Positions 18,477 to 27,903 of a stretch of 64,000 nucleotides of DNA are shown one piece after another; the first letter of the stretch is position 1, and every line of letters begins with the position of its first letter. The notes under the pieces are model-generated. The model did no database searches, had not been told where the DNA came from, and saw only the letters and a list, made by a program, of their open reading frames with translations. Made by a program: the position numbers and the translations under genes. The DNA comes from Elizabethkingia sp. YR214 (GTDB lineage Bacteria; Bacteroidota; Bacteroidia; Flavobacteriales; Weeksellaceae). The stretch is taken from contig NZ_QBUH01000001.1 in the NCBI RefSeq assembly GCF_003058195.1, forward strand, positions 186,001 to 250,000. Direction: 5' to 3'.

Positions 18477-20069
18477 ATGAAACAAAATAAAACCAATATA
18501 TTTAGCGACGTTAAGCCCAACTTTGCATCGGGTCTGGTTGTTTTTCTTGTCGCTTTACCTCTTTGTTTAGGTATTGCTTTAGCTTCTGGTGCCCCACCTT
18601 TATCGGGTATTATCGCCGGAATTATCGGCGGTATCATTGTAGGCTTTCTCAGTACATCCAACATCAGTGTAACCGGTCCTGCTGCAGGCCTCACAGCTAT
18701 TATCCTAGCTTCAGTGACCGAATTAGGAGCATTTGATCTGTTTCTTTGTGCCGGAATTATTGCCGGAGCGACTCAACTAGTCTTAGGCTTTCTAAAAGCC
18801 GGAAGTATTTCTAATTATATACCTACAGCCGTTATCGAAGGGATGCTTGCCGGGATTGGCATCATCATTATTCTGACTCAGTTACCCCATGCATTAGGTT
18901 TTGATAAGGACTACGAAGGCAAACAAACATTATTCGAAAACGGGTTCAATTTGGTTCCATATATGAATGAAATTGCCTCTGCAATTCATCCGGGAGCCAT
19001 ATTAATTTTTGTAATTTCAATAGCTATACTGATTGTGTGGGACAAAATACCAGCACTCAAAAAAATAAAAATGCTTCCTGCTGCTCTTGTTGCAGTGACA
19101 GCGGGAATTGTGATTAATCTGTTGTTTACATCTTCCGGGAGCTCTTTAGCTGTAACTTCAGATCACCTGGTGAAGCTTCCTGTACCTAAATCTGCAGAGG
19201 ACTTTAAAGCATTGATTACCTTTCCAAACTTTACAGGCTTTACAATGCCCGCAGTTTGGGTCACTGGTATTACAATCGCAATTGTAGCCTCTATTGAAAC
19301 GCTTCTTTGTATTGAGGCCGCAGACAGAATGGATTTTAAGAAAAGAATTACTGATACCAATCAGGAACTTCGTGCACAAGGAATTGGTAACCTCATCAGT
19401 TCATTTATCGGAGGATTACCTATGACATCAGTAGTTGTAAGAAGTTCAGCTAATGCCAATGCAGGTGCTACAACCAAATTATCAGCTATCATCCATGGTG
19501 TATTATTATTGGTATGTGTACTGAGTATTCCTGCAATCCTAAATATGATTCCGTTGGCAACTCTTGCAGCTGTCCTTATCCTTGTAGGATATAAGCTTGC
19601 AAAACCTGCAACAATAAAACATTTCTGGGACAAAGGAAAATATCAGTTTATTCCATTTATTGCAACTATGCTTGCTGTAGTTTTCACAGACTTGTTAAAA
19701 GGTGTAGCTCTTGGTTTAGTAATCAGCATTATTTTCATCCTTCTTGGAAACATGAAACGTGCTTACTACCTAAGCCGTGAAGAGCTAGAAGACGCTGATG
19801 CCATTACAATTGAGCTTGCCGAGGAAGTATCTTTCCTGAATAAAGCTGCAATCAAAAAAACGCTGAAGAATATTCAGCCAGGATCGCAGGTAACAATTAA
19901 CGGAAAGCGTACATCTTATATTGCAACAGATGTTCTTGATCTTATTCAGGAATTTGCAAATATTACAGCGAAAGAAAACAATATAGCCGTAAATCTGGTT
20001 GGTTTCCGAACAGATTATAAACAAATCAAAGAATCCCACGTTATAGTGGATCACAAAAGGTCTATGTAA
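18477..20069 (+). CDS. SulP family inorganic anion transporter (sulfate or bicarbonate)
   Basis: A 530-residue SLC26/SulP permease. The N-terminal region shows FASGLVVFLVALPLCLGIALASG and LSTSNISVTGPAAGLTA, both diagnostic for SulP. About 11-12 hydrophobic helices follow, including the conserved SFIGGLPMTSVVVRSSANANAGATTKLSAIIHG. The C-terminal part (about residues 430-525) is a STAS domain (EVSFLNKAAIKKTL...). SulP proteins carry sulfate, bicarbonate or other anions. The carbonic anhydrase gene upstream makes bicarbonate the more attractive substrate, but this is inference. It converges on pth with only 8 bp between the stops. Confidence 0.92.
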   Translation: MKQNKTNIFSDVKPNFASGLVVFLVALPLCLGIALASGAPPLSGIIAGIIGGIIVGFLSTSNISVTGPAAGLTAIILASVTELGAFDLFLCAGIIAGATQLVLGFLKAGSISNYIPTAVIEGMLAGIGIIIILTQLPHALGFDKDYEGKQTLFENGFNLVPYMNEIASAIHPGAILIFVISIAILIVWDKIPALKKIKMLPAALVAVTAGIVINLLFTSSGSSLAVTSDHLVKLPVPKSAEDFKALITFPNFTGFTMPAVWVTGITIAIVASIETLLCIEAADRMDFKKRITDTNQELRAQGIGNLISSFIGGLPMTSVVVRSSANANAGATTKLSAIIHGVLLLVCVLSIPAILNMIPLATLAAVLILVGYKLAKPATIKHFWDKGKYQFIPFIATMLAVVFTDLLKGVALGLVISIIFILLGNMKRAYYLSREELEDADAITIELAEEVSFLNKAAIKKTLKNIQPGSQVTINGKRTSYIATDVLDLIQEFANITAKENNIAVNLVGFRTDYKQIKESHVIVDHKRSM

Positions 20070-20077
20070 TCAGAATT

Positions 20078-20641
20078 TTATTTTCCGTTAAAACCGGACA
20101 TTGTGTTCTGTATGCCTGCAAATACAAAAGATAAAGCTGCTTGAGAAAACTTATCAATTCTTTCCTGCAGCTTTTCTTTTTCTTCTTCACTCCAGCCGCC
20201 CAGAACATAGTCTACCTGCTGTCCCTCTTTAAAATCTGCAGAAATTCCGAAACGAAGACGTGTATACTGACCTGTATTTAGTACAGCCTCAATATTGCGC
20301 AACCCGTTATGACCGCCATGACTTCCTTTCATTTTCATCCTTAGTGTTCCAAAAGGTAACGCCAAATCATCCGTAACAACCAACAGATTTTCTAACGGAA
20401 TATTTTCTTTCTGCATCCAGTATCGTACAGCATTTCCACTAAGGTTCATATAAGTATCCGGCTTTAGGACAAAGACTTTTCTTCCTTTATACTTCCCTTC
20501 AGCCAGCCACCCAAAATTGGTGGCATTAAATGGTGCATCTATAGCTTCTGCTATTTTTTCTGCAACTTTAAATCCTATATTGTGTCTTGTTTCTTTATAT
20601 TCATCGCCTTTATTACCAAGGCCTACGATTAAGTATTTCAT
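20078..20641 (-). CDS. pth: Peptidyl-tRNA hydrolase
   Basis: A 187-residue enzyme that releases peptides from prematurely dropped peptidyl-tRNAs. Family residues are visible: N10 (GLGNKGDEY), catalytic H20 (TRHNIGF), N66 (TYMNLSG) and D92 (VTDDLALPFG). The glycine-rich KGSHGGHNGLRNIE and RLRFGI follow. It begins 25 bp after the mfd stop and is probably co-transcribed with it. It converges on the SulP gene without a clear terminator between. Confidence 0.97.
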   Translation of the reverse strand: MKYLIVGLGNKGDEYKETRHNIGFKVAEKIAEAIDAPFNATNFGWLAEGKYKGRKVFVLKPDTYMNLSGNAVRYWMQKENIPLENLLVVTDDLALPFGTLRMKMKGSHGGHNGLRNIEAVLNTGQYTRLRFGISADFKEGQQVDYVLGGWSEEEKEKLQERIDKFSQAALSFVFAGIQNTMSGFNGK

Positions 20642-20666
20642 TGTTTTTATTTAAAAAATATGAAGT

Positions 20667-23600
20667 TTATGCCAATATACTATTTAGCAAAGCATTAACC
20701 TCATCTACATTACTAATCTTATCTTTACGCATCATCAGTTGGTTACCTTCAGGCGAGTGCTTCTCTTTTAACTGTGCATGTTGCGGATTGGAACCAAGGT
20801 ATTGAATAATCTTTTTAAATCTGTCACTCTGATAAAACTTATCTTGTGGGTTACCCGGAAAGTACCCAAGGAAGATTCCGTTTTTCATAACTATCTTATC
20901 GAAACCTATATCCGCAGCCAACCATTTCAGCTCAATACTCTTCAATAAATTAATCGCCTCTTTTGGCAATGTACCGAAACGGTCATTCAACTCGTATTCG
21001 AAACGACTAAGCTCTGCAGCATTCTTTACATCCGCCAGTTTTTGATATAGCAACAATCGCTCTTCTGTACTATTTACATAATCATCCGGAAGCATCAGTT
21101 CTAAATCAGTATCGATATTCACATCTTTAACAGAATTGAAAAGCTTTTTGCGTTCTTCTTCATTTTGGAAAAGCCCCTCCATATCTTCATCCTTCAGCTC
21201 TTCCAAAGCCTCTTGCATAATTTTCTGATAGGTATCGAAGCCCATTTCGTTAATAAAGCCACTCTGATCTCCACCTAATAAATCTCCGGCACCACGAATT
21301 TCTAAATCTTTCATAGCGATATGAAAACCACTTCCCAAATCCGAAAATTGTTCAATAGCTTCCAAGCGCTTGCGGGAATCTGAAGAAACCAAATCCATTG
21401 GTGGTGTAATTAAGTAACAAAATGCTTTTCTGTTACTACGTCCCACACGTCCACGCATCTGGTGCAAATCTGCCATACCAAATCGCTGTGCATCGTTGAT
21501 GAAAATAGTATTGGCATTAGGCACATCCAGACCGCTTTCCACAATCGTAGTAGAAACCAAAACATCGTATTTACCTTCCATAAAATCCATCATATTTGCT
21601 TCCAACTGCTTACCATCCATTTGTCCATGGCCTGTAATAACTCTGGCATCCGGAACCAATCTCTGGATAAGACCTGCAATTTCTTTAAGATTTTCTATTC
21701 TGTTATTAATAAAATAAACCTGTCCGTCTCTTTGCAATTCATAGCTAATAGCATCTCTCAGAATTTCTTCGTTGAAGCCCACCAATTTGGTATCTACAGG
21801 CTGACGGTTAGGCGGCGGTGTTTTAATCACTGAAAGATCCCGTGCTGCCATTAGAGAAAACTGTAATGTTCTCGGGATAGGTGTTGCAGTAAGTGTTAGT
21901 GTATCGATATTGGTTTTCATAGTCTTCAGCTTATCCTTTATAGCTACGCCGAATTTATGTTCCTCATCAATAATCAGTAATCCCAGATCTTTAAACTTTA
22001 CGCTGGCGCCTACCAATTGATGTGTACCAATTACAATATCTATTTTACCAGAGATTAATCCTTCCAGTGTTTCTTTCTTTTGTTTTGCAGTTCTGAAGCG
22101 ATTAAGATAAGAAACTTCTACAGGGAAATCTTTAAGTCTTTCTTTAAAACTTCTGAAATGCTGAAATGCCAAAATCGTTGTAGGAACCAAAAGTGCTACC
22201 TGCTTTCCGTCTACAGCAGCTTTAAAGGCTGCGCGGATAGCCACTTCAGTTTTTCCAAAACCTACATCTCCACAAATCAAACGATCCATAACTGTATCTG
22301 CCTGCATATCGGCTTTTACATCCATTGTAGCTTTTTCCTGATCCGGAGTATCCTCATAAATAAAGGACGCCTCCAACTCATTCTGCATATATCCGTCTGG
22401 TGAATAAGCAAAACCTTTTGCACTCTTTCTTTGAGCATAGAGCTTAATCAGGTCAAACGCAATTTGTTTAACTCTCGCTTTGGTTTTTTGCTTCAGGGAC
22501 TTCCATGCGGAAGATCCCAACTTACTCAGTACAATATCTTTTCCGTCCGGGCCGTTATATTTTGATATTTTATGAAGCGCATGGATACTTACGTACAATA
22601 AGTCTCCATTTTTATAAGACAATTTAAAACACTCCTGAACTTTCCCGTTATTATTAACCTTAACCAGCCCCATGAATTTTCCTATTCCATGATCAATATG
22701 GGTAATGTAATCTCCAACTTTCAGAGACATCAGATCCTTTAAGGTAAGTTGTTCACTTTTGGCAAAAGCATTTTTTGCTTTATAACGTTGGTATCTGTCG
22801 AATATCTGGTGATCGGTATAAACCGATATTTTATTTTCATTATCTACAAATCCTTCATGCAACTCAGAAGCAAAACTCTTAAACGGAATATTCTTTTCTA
22901 GTTCTTCGAAGATGTTCTCCAGACGATCCTTTTGTTTTTCGGATGAGAATGAAATCCATGCATCATAACCTTTTTCCAGCTTATCTTCAAGATCCTGAAT
23001 CAGCCATTCAAAGTTTTTATTAAAAACTGGTTGCTGGGTGAGTTTCAGTTGAATTTCTGCTCGTGAAGATTTTAATACTTCTGAAGTAAAATCTGCCCAT
23101 ACAAAATGGTTTACTTCGTTCAGAAACTCTTCTTCCGATACAAAAATAGCTTTAGGCTCGCTATATTTAATATCCTGATGCAGGGTTTTATATACTTCCT
23201 GTGCCTTTTCATAAAACTCACGAATATGCTTTACTCCCAAAAATGCATTTCGGGTAAACATTACAGTTTCCTTAGGCAGAATTCCTAATAAAGATGTTTT
23301 GGAAGTATCTCCTGAGATATCCTGAATAGCGGATACCAACTGGAATTCCTCTACTTTTTCCTGCGTAAGCTGACTTTCTATATCGAAAGTACGAATACTG
23401 TCTACTTCATTTCCAAAGAAACTTATACGAAAAGGAAACTCATATGCATAAGAAAATACATCTATAATACCACCACGTACAGAAAATTCACCAGGCTCTG
23501 ATACAAAATCTGTCCTGTTGAATTTATAATGGTTCAGTAATTCATCTATAAAATCAAAATCCAGTTGTTCACCCACTTTTATGGTATGCGAGAACTTTCC

Positions 23601-24023
23601 AAACTCCTCTTTCTTAATCACCTTTTCCGAAAGTGCAGCTGCATAAGCTACAATTACCTTAGGTGATTTAGACGAATTCAACTGATTGATAACCTCTGTC
23701 CTCAATACTCTATTAGCATTCTGAGTTTTTTCTATCTGATAAGGTTCCAGAAAAGTTGCCGGAAAATACAGTACATGCTGTTTACCACAAAGCTCTTCGA
23801 GTTCTGCTGTGACATATAAAGCATCCTCTTTATCATCCAGAATTACCAGCACAGGCTGATGAAATGACACAAAGTATTCTGCAGCAAGCAAACTCAGAGA
23901 AGAACCCGCAGCACCTTTTATGCTAATCTTTTGCTTTTCACGCAGTGTATCGAATATTTCTTTTCCCCATTGTTTCTTTAACAAATCGGGTAACAGCGTA
24001 TTTTTTATAGAAGTTAATTGCAC
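20667..24023 (-). CDS. mfd: Transcription-repair coupling factor Mfd
   Basis: An 1118-residue DNA translocase that removes stalled RNA polymerase and recruits UvrA. The N-terminal UvrB-like module includes EPGEFSVRGGIIDVFSYA. The polymerase-interacting CarD-like domain contains GDYITHIDHGIGKFMGLV (about 445-462). The helicase domains carry GDVGFGKTEVAIRAAF (Walker A), IIDEEHKFGV (DEEH) and LTATPIPRTL. The C-terminal TRCF domain has LMLPDDYVNSTEERLLLYQKL. The start is GTG at 24023, with no nearby in-frame ATG. A TAAATTTG element lies upstream at 24098-24091. Slightly shorter than E. coli Mfd (1148). Confidence 0.97.
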   Translation of the reverse strand: MQLTSIKNTLLPDLLKKQWGKEIFDTLREKQKISIKGAAGSSLSLLAAEYFVSFHQPVLVILDDKEDALYVTAELEELCGKQHVLYFPATFLEPYQIEKTQNANRVLRTEVINQLNSSKSPKVIVAYAAALSEKVIKKEEFGKFSHTIKVGEQLDFDFIDELLNHYKFNRTDFVSEPGEFSVRGGIIDVFSYAYEFPFRISFFGNEVDSIRTFDIESQLTQEKVEEFQLVSAIQDISGDTSKTSLLGILPKETVMFTRNAFLGVKHIREFYEKAQEVYKTLHQDIKYSEPKAIFVSEEEFLNEVNHFVWADFTSEVLKSSRAEIQLKLTQQPVFNKNFEWLIQDLEDKLEKGYDAWISFSSEKQKDRLENIFEELEKNIPFKSFASELHEGFVDNENKISVYTDHQIFDRYQRYKAKNAFAKSEQLTLKDLMSLKVGDYITHIDHGIGKFMGLVKVNNNGKVQECFKLSYKNGDLLYVSIHALHKISKYNGPDGKDIVLSKLGSSAWKSLKQKTKARVKQIAFDLIKLYAQRKSAKGFAYSPDGYMQNELEASFIYEDTPDQEKATMDVKADMQADTVMDRLICGDVGFGKTEVAIRAAFKAAVDGKQVALLVPTTILAFQHFRSFKERLKDFPVEVSYLNRFRTAKQKKETLEGLISGKIDIVIGTHQLVGASVKFKDLGLLIIDEEHKFGVAIKDKLKTMKTNIDTLTLTATPIPRTLQFSLMAARDLSVIKTPPPNRQPVDTKLVGFNEEILRDAISYELQRDGQVYFINNRIENLKEIAGLIQRLVPDARVITGHGQMDGKQLEANMMDFMEGKYDVLVSTTIVESGLDVPNANTIFINDAQRFGMADLHQMRGRVGRSNRKAFCYLITPPMDLVSSDSRKRLEAIEQFSDLGSGFHIAMKDLEIRGAGDLLGGDQSGFINEMGFDTYQKIMQEALEELKDEDMEGLFQNEEERKKLFNSVKDVNIDTDLELMLPDDYVNSTEERLLLYQKLADVKNAAELSRFEYELNDRFGTLPKEAINLLKSIELKWLAADIGFDKIVMKNGIFLGYFPGNPQDKFYQSDRFKKIIQYLGSNPQHAQLKEKHSPEGNQLMMRKDKISNVDEVNALLNSILA

Positions 24024-24335
24024 TTGGTATCAAATTTCATTTAAACGACGAAAAACGGATTCAGTACTTCCTGAAACCGTTATCGAACTGCAAATTTACA
24101 AATAATATAGTTATTCTATAACAGATAATTGAAAATGAGGCTATAAGCCAATACATACTATTACAGAACAAGAAAACCTCCTATGTCTGACTATTGCATT
24201 TAAGCCCATTTTAAACTGTGATAAAGTTTTGTTAAATTAATTATCACTGTAATTTTTAGCACGTAAGTTGATAGTTTTTAAATGTAACTTCACAGAAGTA
24301 AAATTTAAATTATACATTAAAAAAACCATTAAAAA
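24024..24335. other. Divergent intergenic region between mfd and the Lys-rich secreted protein
   Basis: This 312-bp region carries the probable mfd promoter (TAAATTTG on the minus strand at 24098-24091). On the plus strand it has TAATTTTTAGC (from 24250), a variant -7-like element about 85 bp before the 24336 start. No gene or strong secondary structure is visible. Confidence 0.5.
24091..24098 (-). promoter_or_regulatory. Promoter -7 element (TAAATTTG) before mfd
   Basis: An exact TAnnTTTG match on the minus strand about 68 bp upstream of the mfd GTG start. No clear -33 TTTG is present at normal spacing. Confidence 0.45.
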
Positions 24336-24683
24336 ATGAAAAATCTATTATCAGCATTATCTCTGGCTTTAGGACTAGGATTTGCAACTGCTCAGACAAC
24401 TACACCACGTCAGACTACTCCGGTTACTCCGGTAAAAAAAGAAGTTAAATCTTCTGTAAAAGAAGTTAAATCAACTGCAAAAGATACTAAGACGACAGCG
24501 GTGAAAGAAGTAAAAACAACTTCTAAAGATGCTAAAGGGGCAGTGAAGGAGGTAAAATCTACAACAACTACACAAGGTGTAAAACTAAAAAAAGATGGAA
24601 CTCCTGACAAAAGATACAAATCTTCACAACATCTTAAAAAAGATGGAACTCCCGATATGAGGTATAAAGAAAACAAAAAGTAA
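24336..24683 (+). CDS. Lys/Thr-rich repetitive secreted protein of unknown function
   Basis: A 115-residue product with a good Sec signal (MKNLLSALSLALGLGFATAQ). The mature part is built of two low-complexity sections. The first repeats VKEVKS/T-type units (EVKSSVKEVKSTAKDTKTTAV...), reminiscent of LEA-like amphipathic repeats. The second contains two copies of KKDGTPDKRYK / KKDGTPDMRYK. It is strongly basic and likely unstructured in the periplasm or outside the cell. I do not recognise a named family. A strong terminator follows, so it is monocistronic. Confidence 0.75.
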   Translation: MKNLLSALSLALGLGFATAQTTTPRQTTPVTPVKKEVKSSVKEVKSTAKDTKTTAVKEVKTTSKDAKGAVKEVKSTTTTQGVKLKKDGTPDKRYKSSQHLKKDGTPDMRYKENKK

Positions 24684-24707
24684 TAATAATCAATCCAAAT
24701 TCTCTAT

Positions 24708-24739
24708 AACGCAGTTTAGCATTAACGCTAAGCTGCGTT
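24708..24739 (+). terminator. Rho-independent terminator after the Lys-rich protein gene
   Basis: A 13-bp stem (AACGCAGTTTAGC / GCTAAGCTGCGTT, one G-T pair) with a 6-nt loop and a long T-run, about 25 bp after the stop. Confidence 0.9.
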
Positions 24740-24893
24740 TTTTTTTGCTAATCTATAGAACATCAATCCTATCCGGTCTGACGTATCCCTTATACCATTA
24801 CTAAACAGTATTTAATCTAAACTTTGTTTTTTTAATAGAAAATATCTTCCGATCATTCTCACTTTTACAACATTAGTTTCAAGTGGAATTACG

Positions 24894-24901
24894 TAATTTT
24901 G
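24894..24901 (+). promoter_or_regulatory. Promoter -7 element (TAATTTTG) before the GH3-family gene
   Basis: An exact TAnnTTTG match ends 9 bp before the ATG at 24911. A transcript would start only a few bases before the ATG. The element overlaps a possible TTG start at 24899, which argues against that start. Confidence 0.5.
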
Positions 24902-24910
24902 CCTACGATT

Positions 24911-26425
24911 ATGTTGAACATCTTAAAGAAAGCTGTTGCCAAAATCTGGGCAAAGCAATATGTAAAATCATCGGAAAAGTTCACCCGAAATGCAATTTCT
25001 GATCAGGAAAACTTATTAAAAACCCTGATTATAAAAGCTGAAAATACAAAATTCGGAAAAGAGCATTACTTCGGAAGCATCAACAATATTCAGGATTTTC
25101 AGGCAAAAGTTCCTTTAGCTGATTATGAAGATCTGAAAAATTATATTGAAGAAATAAAAGAAGGGAAAAAGGATATCTTGTGGCCAGGACAACCAGAATA
25201 TTTTGCAAAAACATCCGGAACAACATCCGGAAGCAAATACATCCCGATTTCTAAAGAAGGAATGCCTTATCAGGTTGACGCTGCCAGAAGTGCACTATTT
25301 TTCTATATTGCACAGAAAGACAATGCTGATTTTGTAAATGGAAAAATGATTTTTTTACAGGGGTCTCCCGAACTCACAGATCTGCATGGGATAAAAACTG
25401 GTCGTCTTTCCGGAATTGTAGCCCATCACATTCCAAATTATCTGCAAAAGAACAGACTCCCAAGCTGGGAAGCTAATACAATAGAGGACTGGGAAACTAA
25501 AGTTGACAAAATCATCACCGAAACGGAAAAAGAGAATATGACGCTTATTTCCGGTATACCACCATGGTTAATCATGTATTTTGAAAAACTTACAGAAAAA
25601 TCTGGCAAAAGAATAAAAGAAATATTCCCAAATCTTCAACTTATTGTTACCGGCGGAGTCAATTACGAACCCTATCGGGAAAAGATGAATAGCCTTTTAG
25701 GTGGCACTGTAGACATTGTCCAGACTTTCCCCGCATCAGAGGGATTCTTTGCATATCAGAATAATTATAAGGAAGAAGGACTTCTTTTATTAACCAATCA
25801 TGGTATATTCTACGAGTTCATTCCTCAGGAAGATCTTGGAAGGGAAAATCCAAGGAGGCTAACCCTTGGAGAAATAGAGCTTCATAAAGATTATGCTCTT
25901 GTCATTACAACTAATTCTGGGCTTTGGGCTTATATGATTGGTGATATGATAAGATTTATTTCTAAAGATCCATATAAAATTCTGGTAAGCGGAAGAACCA
26001 AACATTTCACTTCAGCATTTGGTGAGCACGTTATTGCCTATGAAGTAGAGGAAGCTATAAAAGAAGCTATGAAAGAACATCCGGCACAAATTTCCGAATT
26101 TCATTTAGCTCCACAGGTAAATCCGGAAAATGGCCTTCCATATCATGAATGGTTTATAGAGTTTGAAAAAGAGCCTGAAAATATGGAAGCGTTCCGACAA
26201 AGGCTGGATTTAGCACTAAGAAATAAAAACACCTATTACAACGATTTAATTACAGGCAACATTCTGCAGACACTTGTTATATCCCGACTGAAAAAAGACA
26301 GCTTTCTGGAATATGCAAAATCACAAGGTAAACTAGGAGGACAAAATAAAATTCCGCGTTTAGCAAATAACCGTGACATTGCAGACTTCTTTCATCAGCC
26401 AGATTTAAATCTCATTATACAATAA
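24911..26425 (+). CDS. GH3 auxin-responsive promoter family protein (acyl-adenylating fold)
   Basis: A 504-residue member of the GH3 family, the fold of plant enzymes that adenylate a carboxylic acid and join it to an amino acid. The three ATP/AMP motifs are recognisable: SGTTSGSKYIPIS (starting at 102), TFPASEGFFAYQNN, and YMIGDMIRF. SGRTKHFTSAFGEHV corresponds to the hinge region. The substrate in Bacteroidota is not known to me. I start at the ATG at 24911; an upstream in-frame TTG (24899) lies inside the promoter element. The MFS gene follows after 37 bp, possibly in the same transcript. Confidence 0.9.
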   Translation: MLNILKKAVAKIWAKQYVKSSEKFTRNAISDQENLLKTLIIKAENTKFGKEHYFGSINNIQDFQAKVPLADYEDLKNYIEEIKEGKKDILWPGQPEYFAKTSGTTSGSKYIPISKEGMPYQVDAARSALFFYIAQKDNADFVNGKMIFLQGSPELTDLHGIKTGRLSGIVAHHIPNYLQKNRLPSWEANTIEDWETKVDKIITETEKENMTLISGIPPWLIMYFEKLTEKSGKRIKEIFPNLQLIVTGGVNYEPYREKMNSLLGGTVDIVQTFPASEGFFAYQNNYKEEGLLLLTNHGIFYEFIPQEDLGRENPRRLTLGEIELHKDYALVITTNSGLWAYMIGDMIRFISKDPYKILVSGRTKHFTSAFGEHVIAYEVEEAIKEAMKEHPAQISEFHLAPQVNPENGLPYHEWFIEFEKEPENMEAFRQRLDLALRNKNTYYNDLITGNILQTLVISRLKKDSFLEYAKSQGKLGGQNKIPRLANNRDIADFFHQPDLNLIIQ

Positions 26426-26462
26426 TTAACAAAACTAACTTCCTCTATATTTTCACTATATT

Positions 26463-27698
26463 ATGATATCACTGGCTCCCCTCCAAACACTAAGAAATAC
26501 TGAATACAGAAGTCTTCTTATTGGCCGGTTCTTTCTGATTATTGCTTTCCGAATGCTTGCGACCTTACTTGGCTGGTGGGTATATCACTTAACCAAAGAC
26601 CCATTCTCTATCGGACTTATTGGTTTATCCGAAGTAATCCCCGCTGTTGGTTGTGCTTTATACGCCGGGCATATTATAGATATGAGTGAAAAGAAAAAGT
26701 TATTACTGATCTGTAACTATGCATACTTTTTCCTCTTATGCTGTTTATTAATACCGGCATTCTGGGGACATAGACTTAGCTTTAGCAATCATCAGATTAC
26801 TTATTATATCTACGGTATTATTTTTCTTTCCGGAATCTGCAGGGCATTTTTATCACCTTTGGTTCCCGCTCTAATTCCTAATATTGTTAAAAGAGAAGAA
26901 CTACCAAATGCCATTACACTTAATCAGGCAACATTTCTTACGGCATCAGTATCAGGTCACGCACTGGGAGGTTTTCTAATTGCATGGCTGGGCATTAGTG
27001 GTACTCTTGTAGTTATATTATGCTTTTTATTCATCGGATCATTATTTTTCTGGACACTGAATAAACATAGATCTGAATACGAAGGACAAGAGGTAAATGT
27101 ATGGGAAAGTATGCGTGAAGGCGTAGTTTACATCTATAAAACGAAAGAAATTCTCGGCGCTCTTACACTCGATCTTTTTGCCGTTTTATTTGGAGGTGCT
27201 GTAGCAATGATTCCGGTTTATGCTACAGACATTCTAAAAGTAGGCTCCGAAGGATTTGGACTACTAAATGCGGCATCAGATATTGGCTCTATGTGTATTA
27301 TTATTACACTATCATTTATGCAACTTAAAAAGAATCAGGGAAAAATCCTTATTGCTGCTGTAAGTGGATTTGGTCTTTGTATTATAGGCTTCGGACTATC
27401 TCATTTATATTGGTTATCTTTCGGATTCCTAGTTCTAAGCGGTATGCTGGATGGTATTAGCGTTGTGATTCGAGGTACCATCGTCCAGTTGAAAACCCCG
27501 GACAAAATACGCGGCCGCGTATTGAGTGTCAACACCATATTTATAACTTCCAGCAACGAACTTGGTCAGTTTGAAAGTGGTCTTGCTGCAAAAATGATGG
27601 GCGTAGTACGCTCTGTTGTTTTTGGTGGTAGTATGACGCTTTTGGTTGCCTTAATGGTAGGAACATTTGCACCAAAACTCCGTAAAATGGAATATTAA
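26463..27698 (+). CDS. Major facilitator superfamily transporter
   Basis: A 411-residue membrane protein with about 12 hydrophobic helices. It resembles the EntS-like MFS_3 exporters: the N-terminus TLRNTEYRSLLIGRFFLIIAFRMLATLLGWWVYHLTKDPFSIGLIGL is followed by a basic loop (MSEKKK). Later segments include LVPALIPNIVKREELPNAITLNQATF and the cytoplasmic RGTIVQLKTPDKIRGRVLSVN. This subgroup often exports siderophores or drugs, but no substrate can be assigned here. It lies 37 bp after the GH3-family gene and ends before the dnaB promoter. Confidence 0.88.
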   Translation: MISLAPLQTLRNTEYRSLLIGRFFLIIAFRMLATLLGWWVYHLTKDPFSIGLIGLSEVIPAVGCALYAGHIIDMSEKKKLLLICNYAYFFLLCCLLIPAFWGHRLSFSNHQITYYIYGIIFLSGICRAFLSPLVPALIPNIVKREELPNAITLNQATFLTASVSGHALGGFLIAWLGISGTLVVILCFLFIGSLFFWTLNKHRSEYEGQEVNVWESMREGVVYIYKTKEILGALTLDLFAVLFGGAVAMIPVYATDILKVGSEGFGLLNAASDIGSMCIIITLSFMQLKKNQGKILIAAVSGFGLCIIGFGLSHLYWLSFGFLVLSGMLDGISVVIRGTIVQLKTPDKIRGRVLSVNTIFITSSNELGQFESGLAAKMMGVVRSVVFGGSMTLLVALMVGTFAPKLRKMEY

Positions 27699-27867
27699 CA
27701 TCAGTCACACAACCTGTAATAGTTATGCAAAACTATTGCAACATATTATAAGACATAATAAATATGATGTACAGAACATTAACACATAATATTTATATTT
27801 CTTAACACGATTTTTTCCTAATTTAGAGGAGAAATCGTTACTTAAAATTTATTTGTGAATAAAGCAA

Positions 27868-27899
27868 TTGTGCTTTTAGTTTTTTAAAATTTATCTTTG
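27868..27899 (+). promoter_or_regulatory. Promoter of dnaB, predicting a leaderless or near-leaderless transcript
   Basis: TTG (27868-27870) is followed after 21 nt by TATCTTTG (27892-27899), a full match to the Bacteroidota -33/-7 pattern. The dnaB ATG lies only 4 bp further (27904), so the transcript would start at or next to the start codon. Confidence 0.6.
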
Positions 27900-27903
27900 C
27901 CAC

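Noticed and set aside
24899-24910. TTG start for the GH3-family gene four codons before the ATG
   Set aside because: The TTG lies within an exact promoter -7 element (24894-24901), so it would probably not be transcribed as a full codon with upstream leader.
27721-27745. AATAGTT ... AACTATT hairpin after the MFS gene as a terminator
   Set aside because: The stem is short and AT-only and lacks a T-run; it is not convincing.
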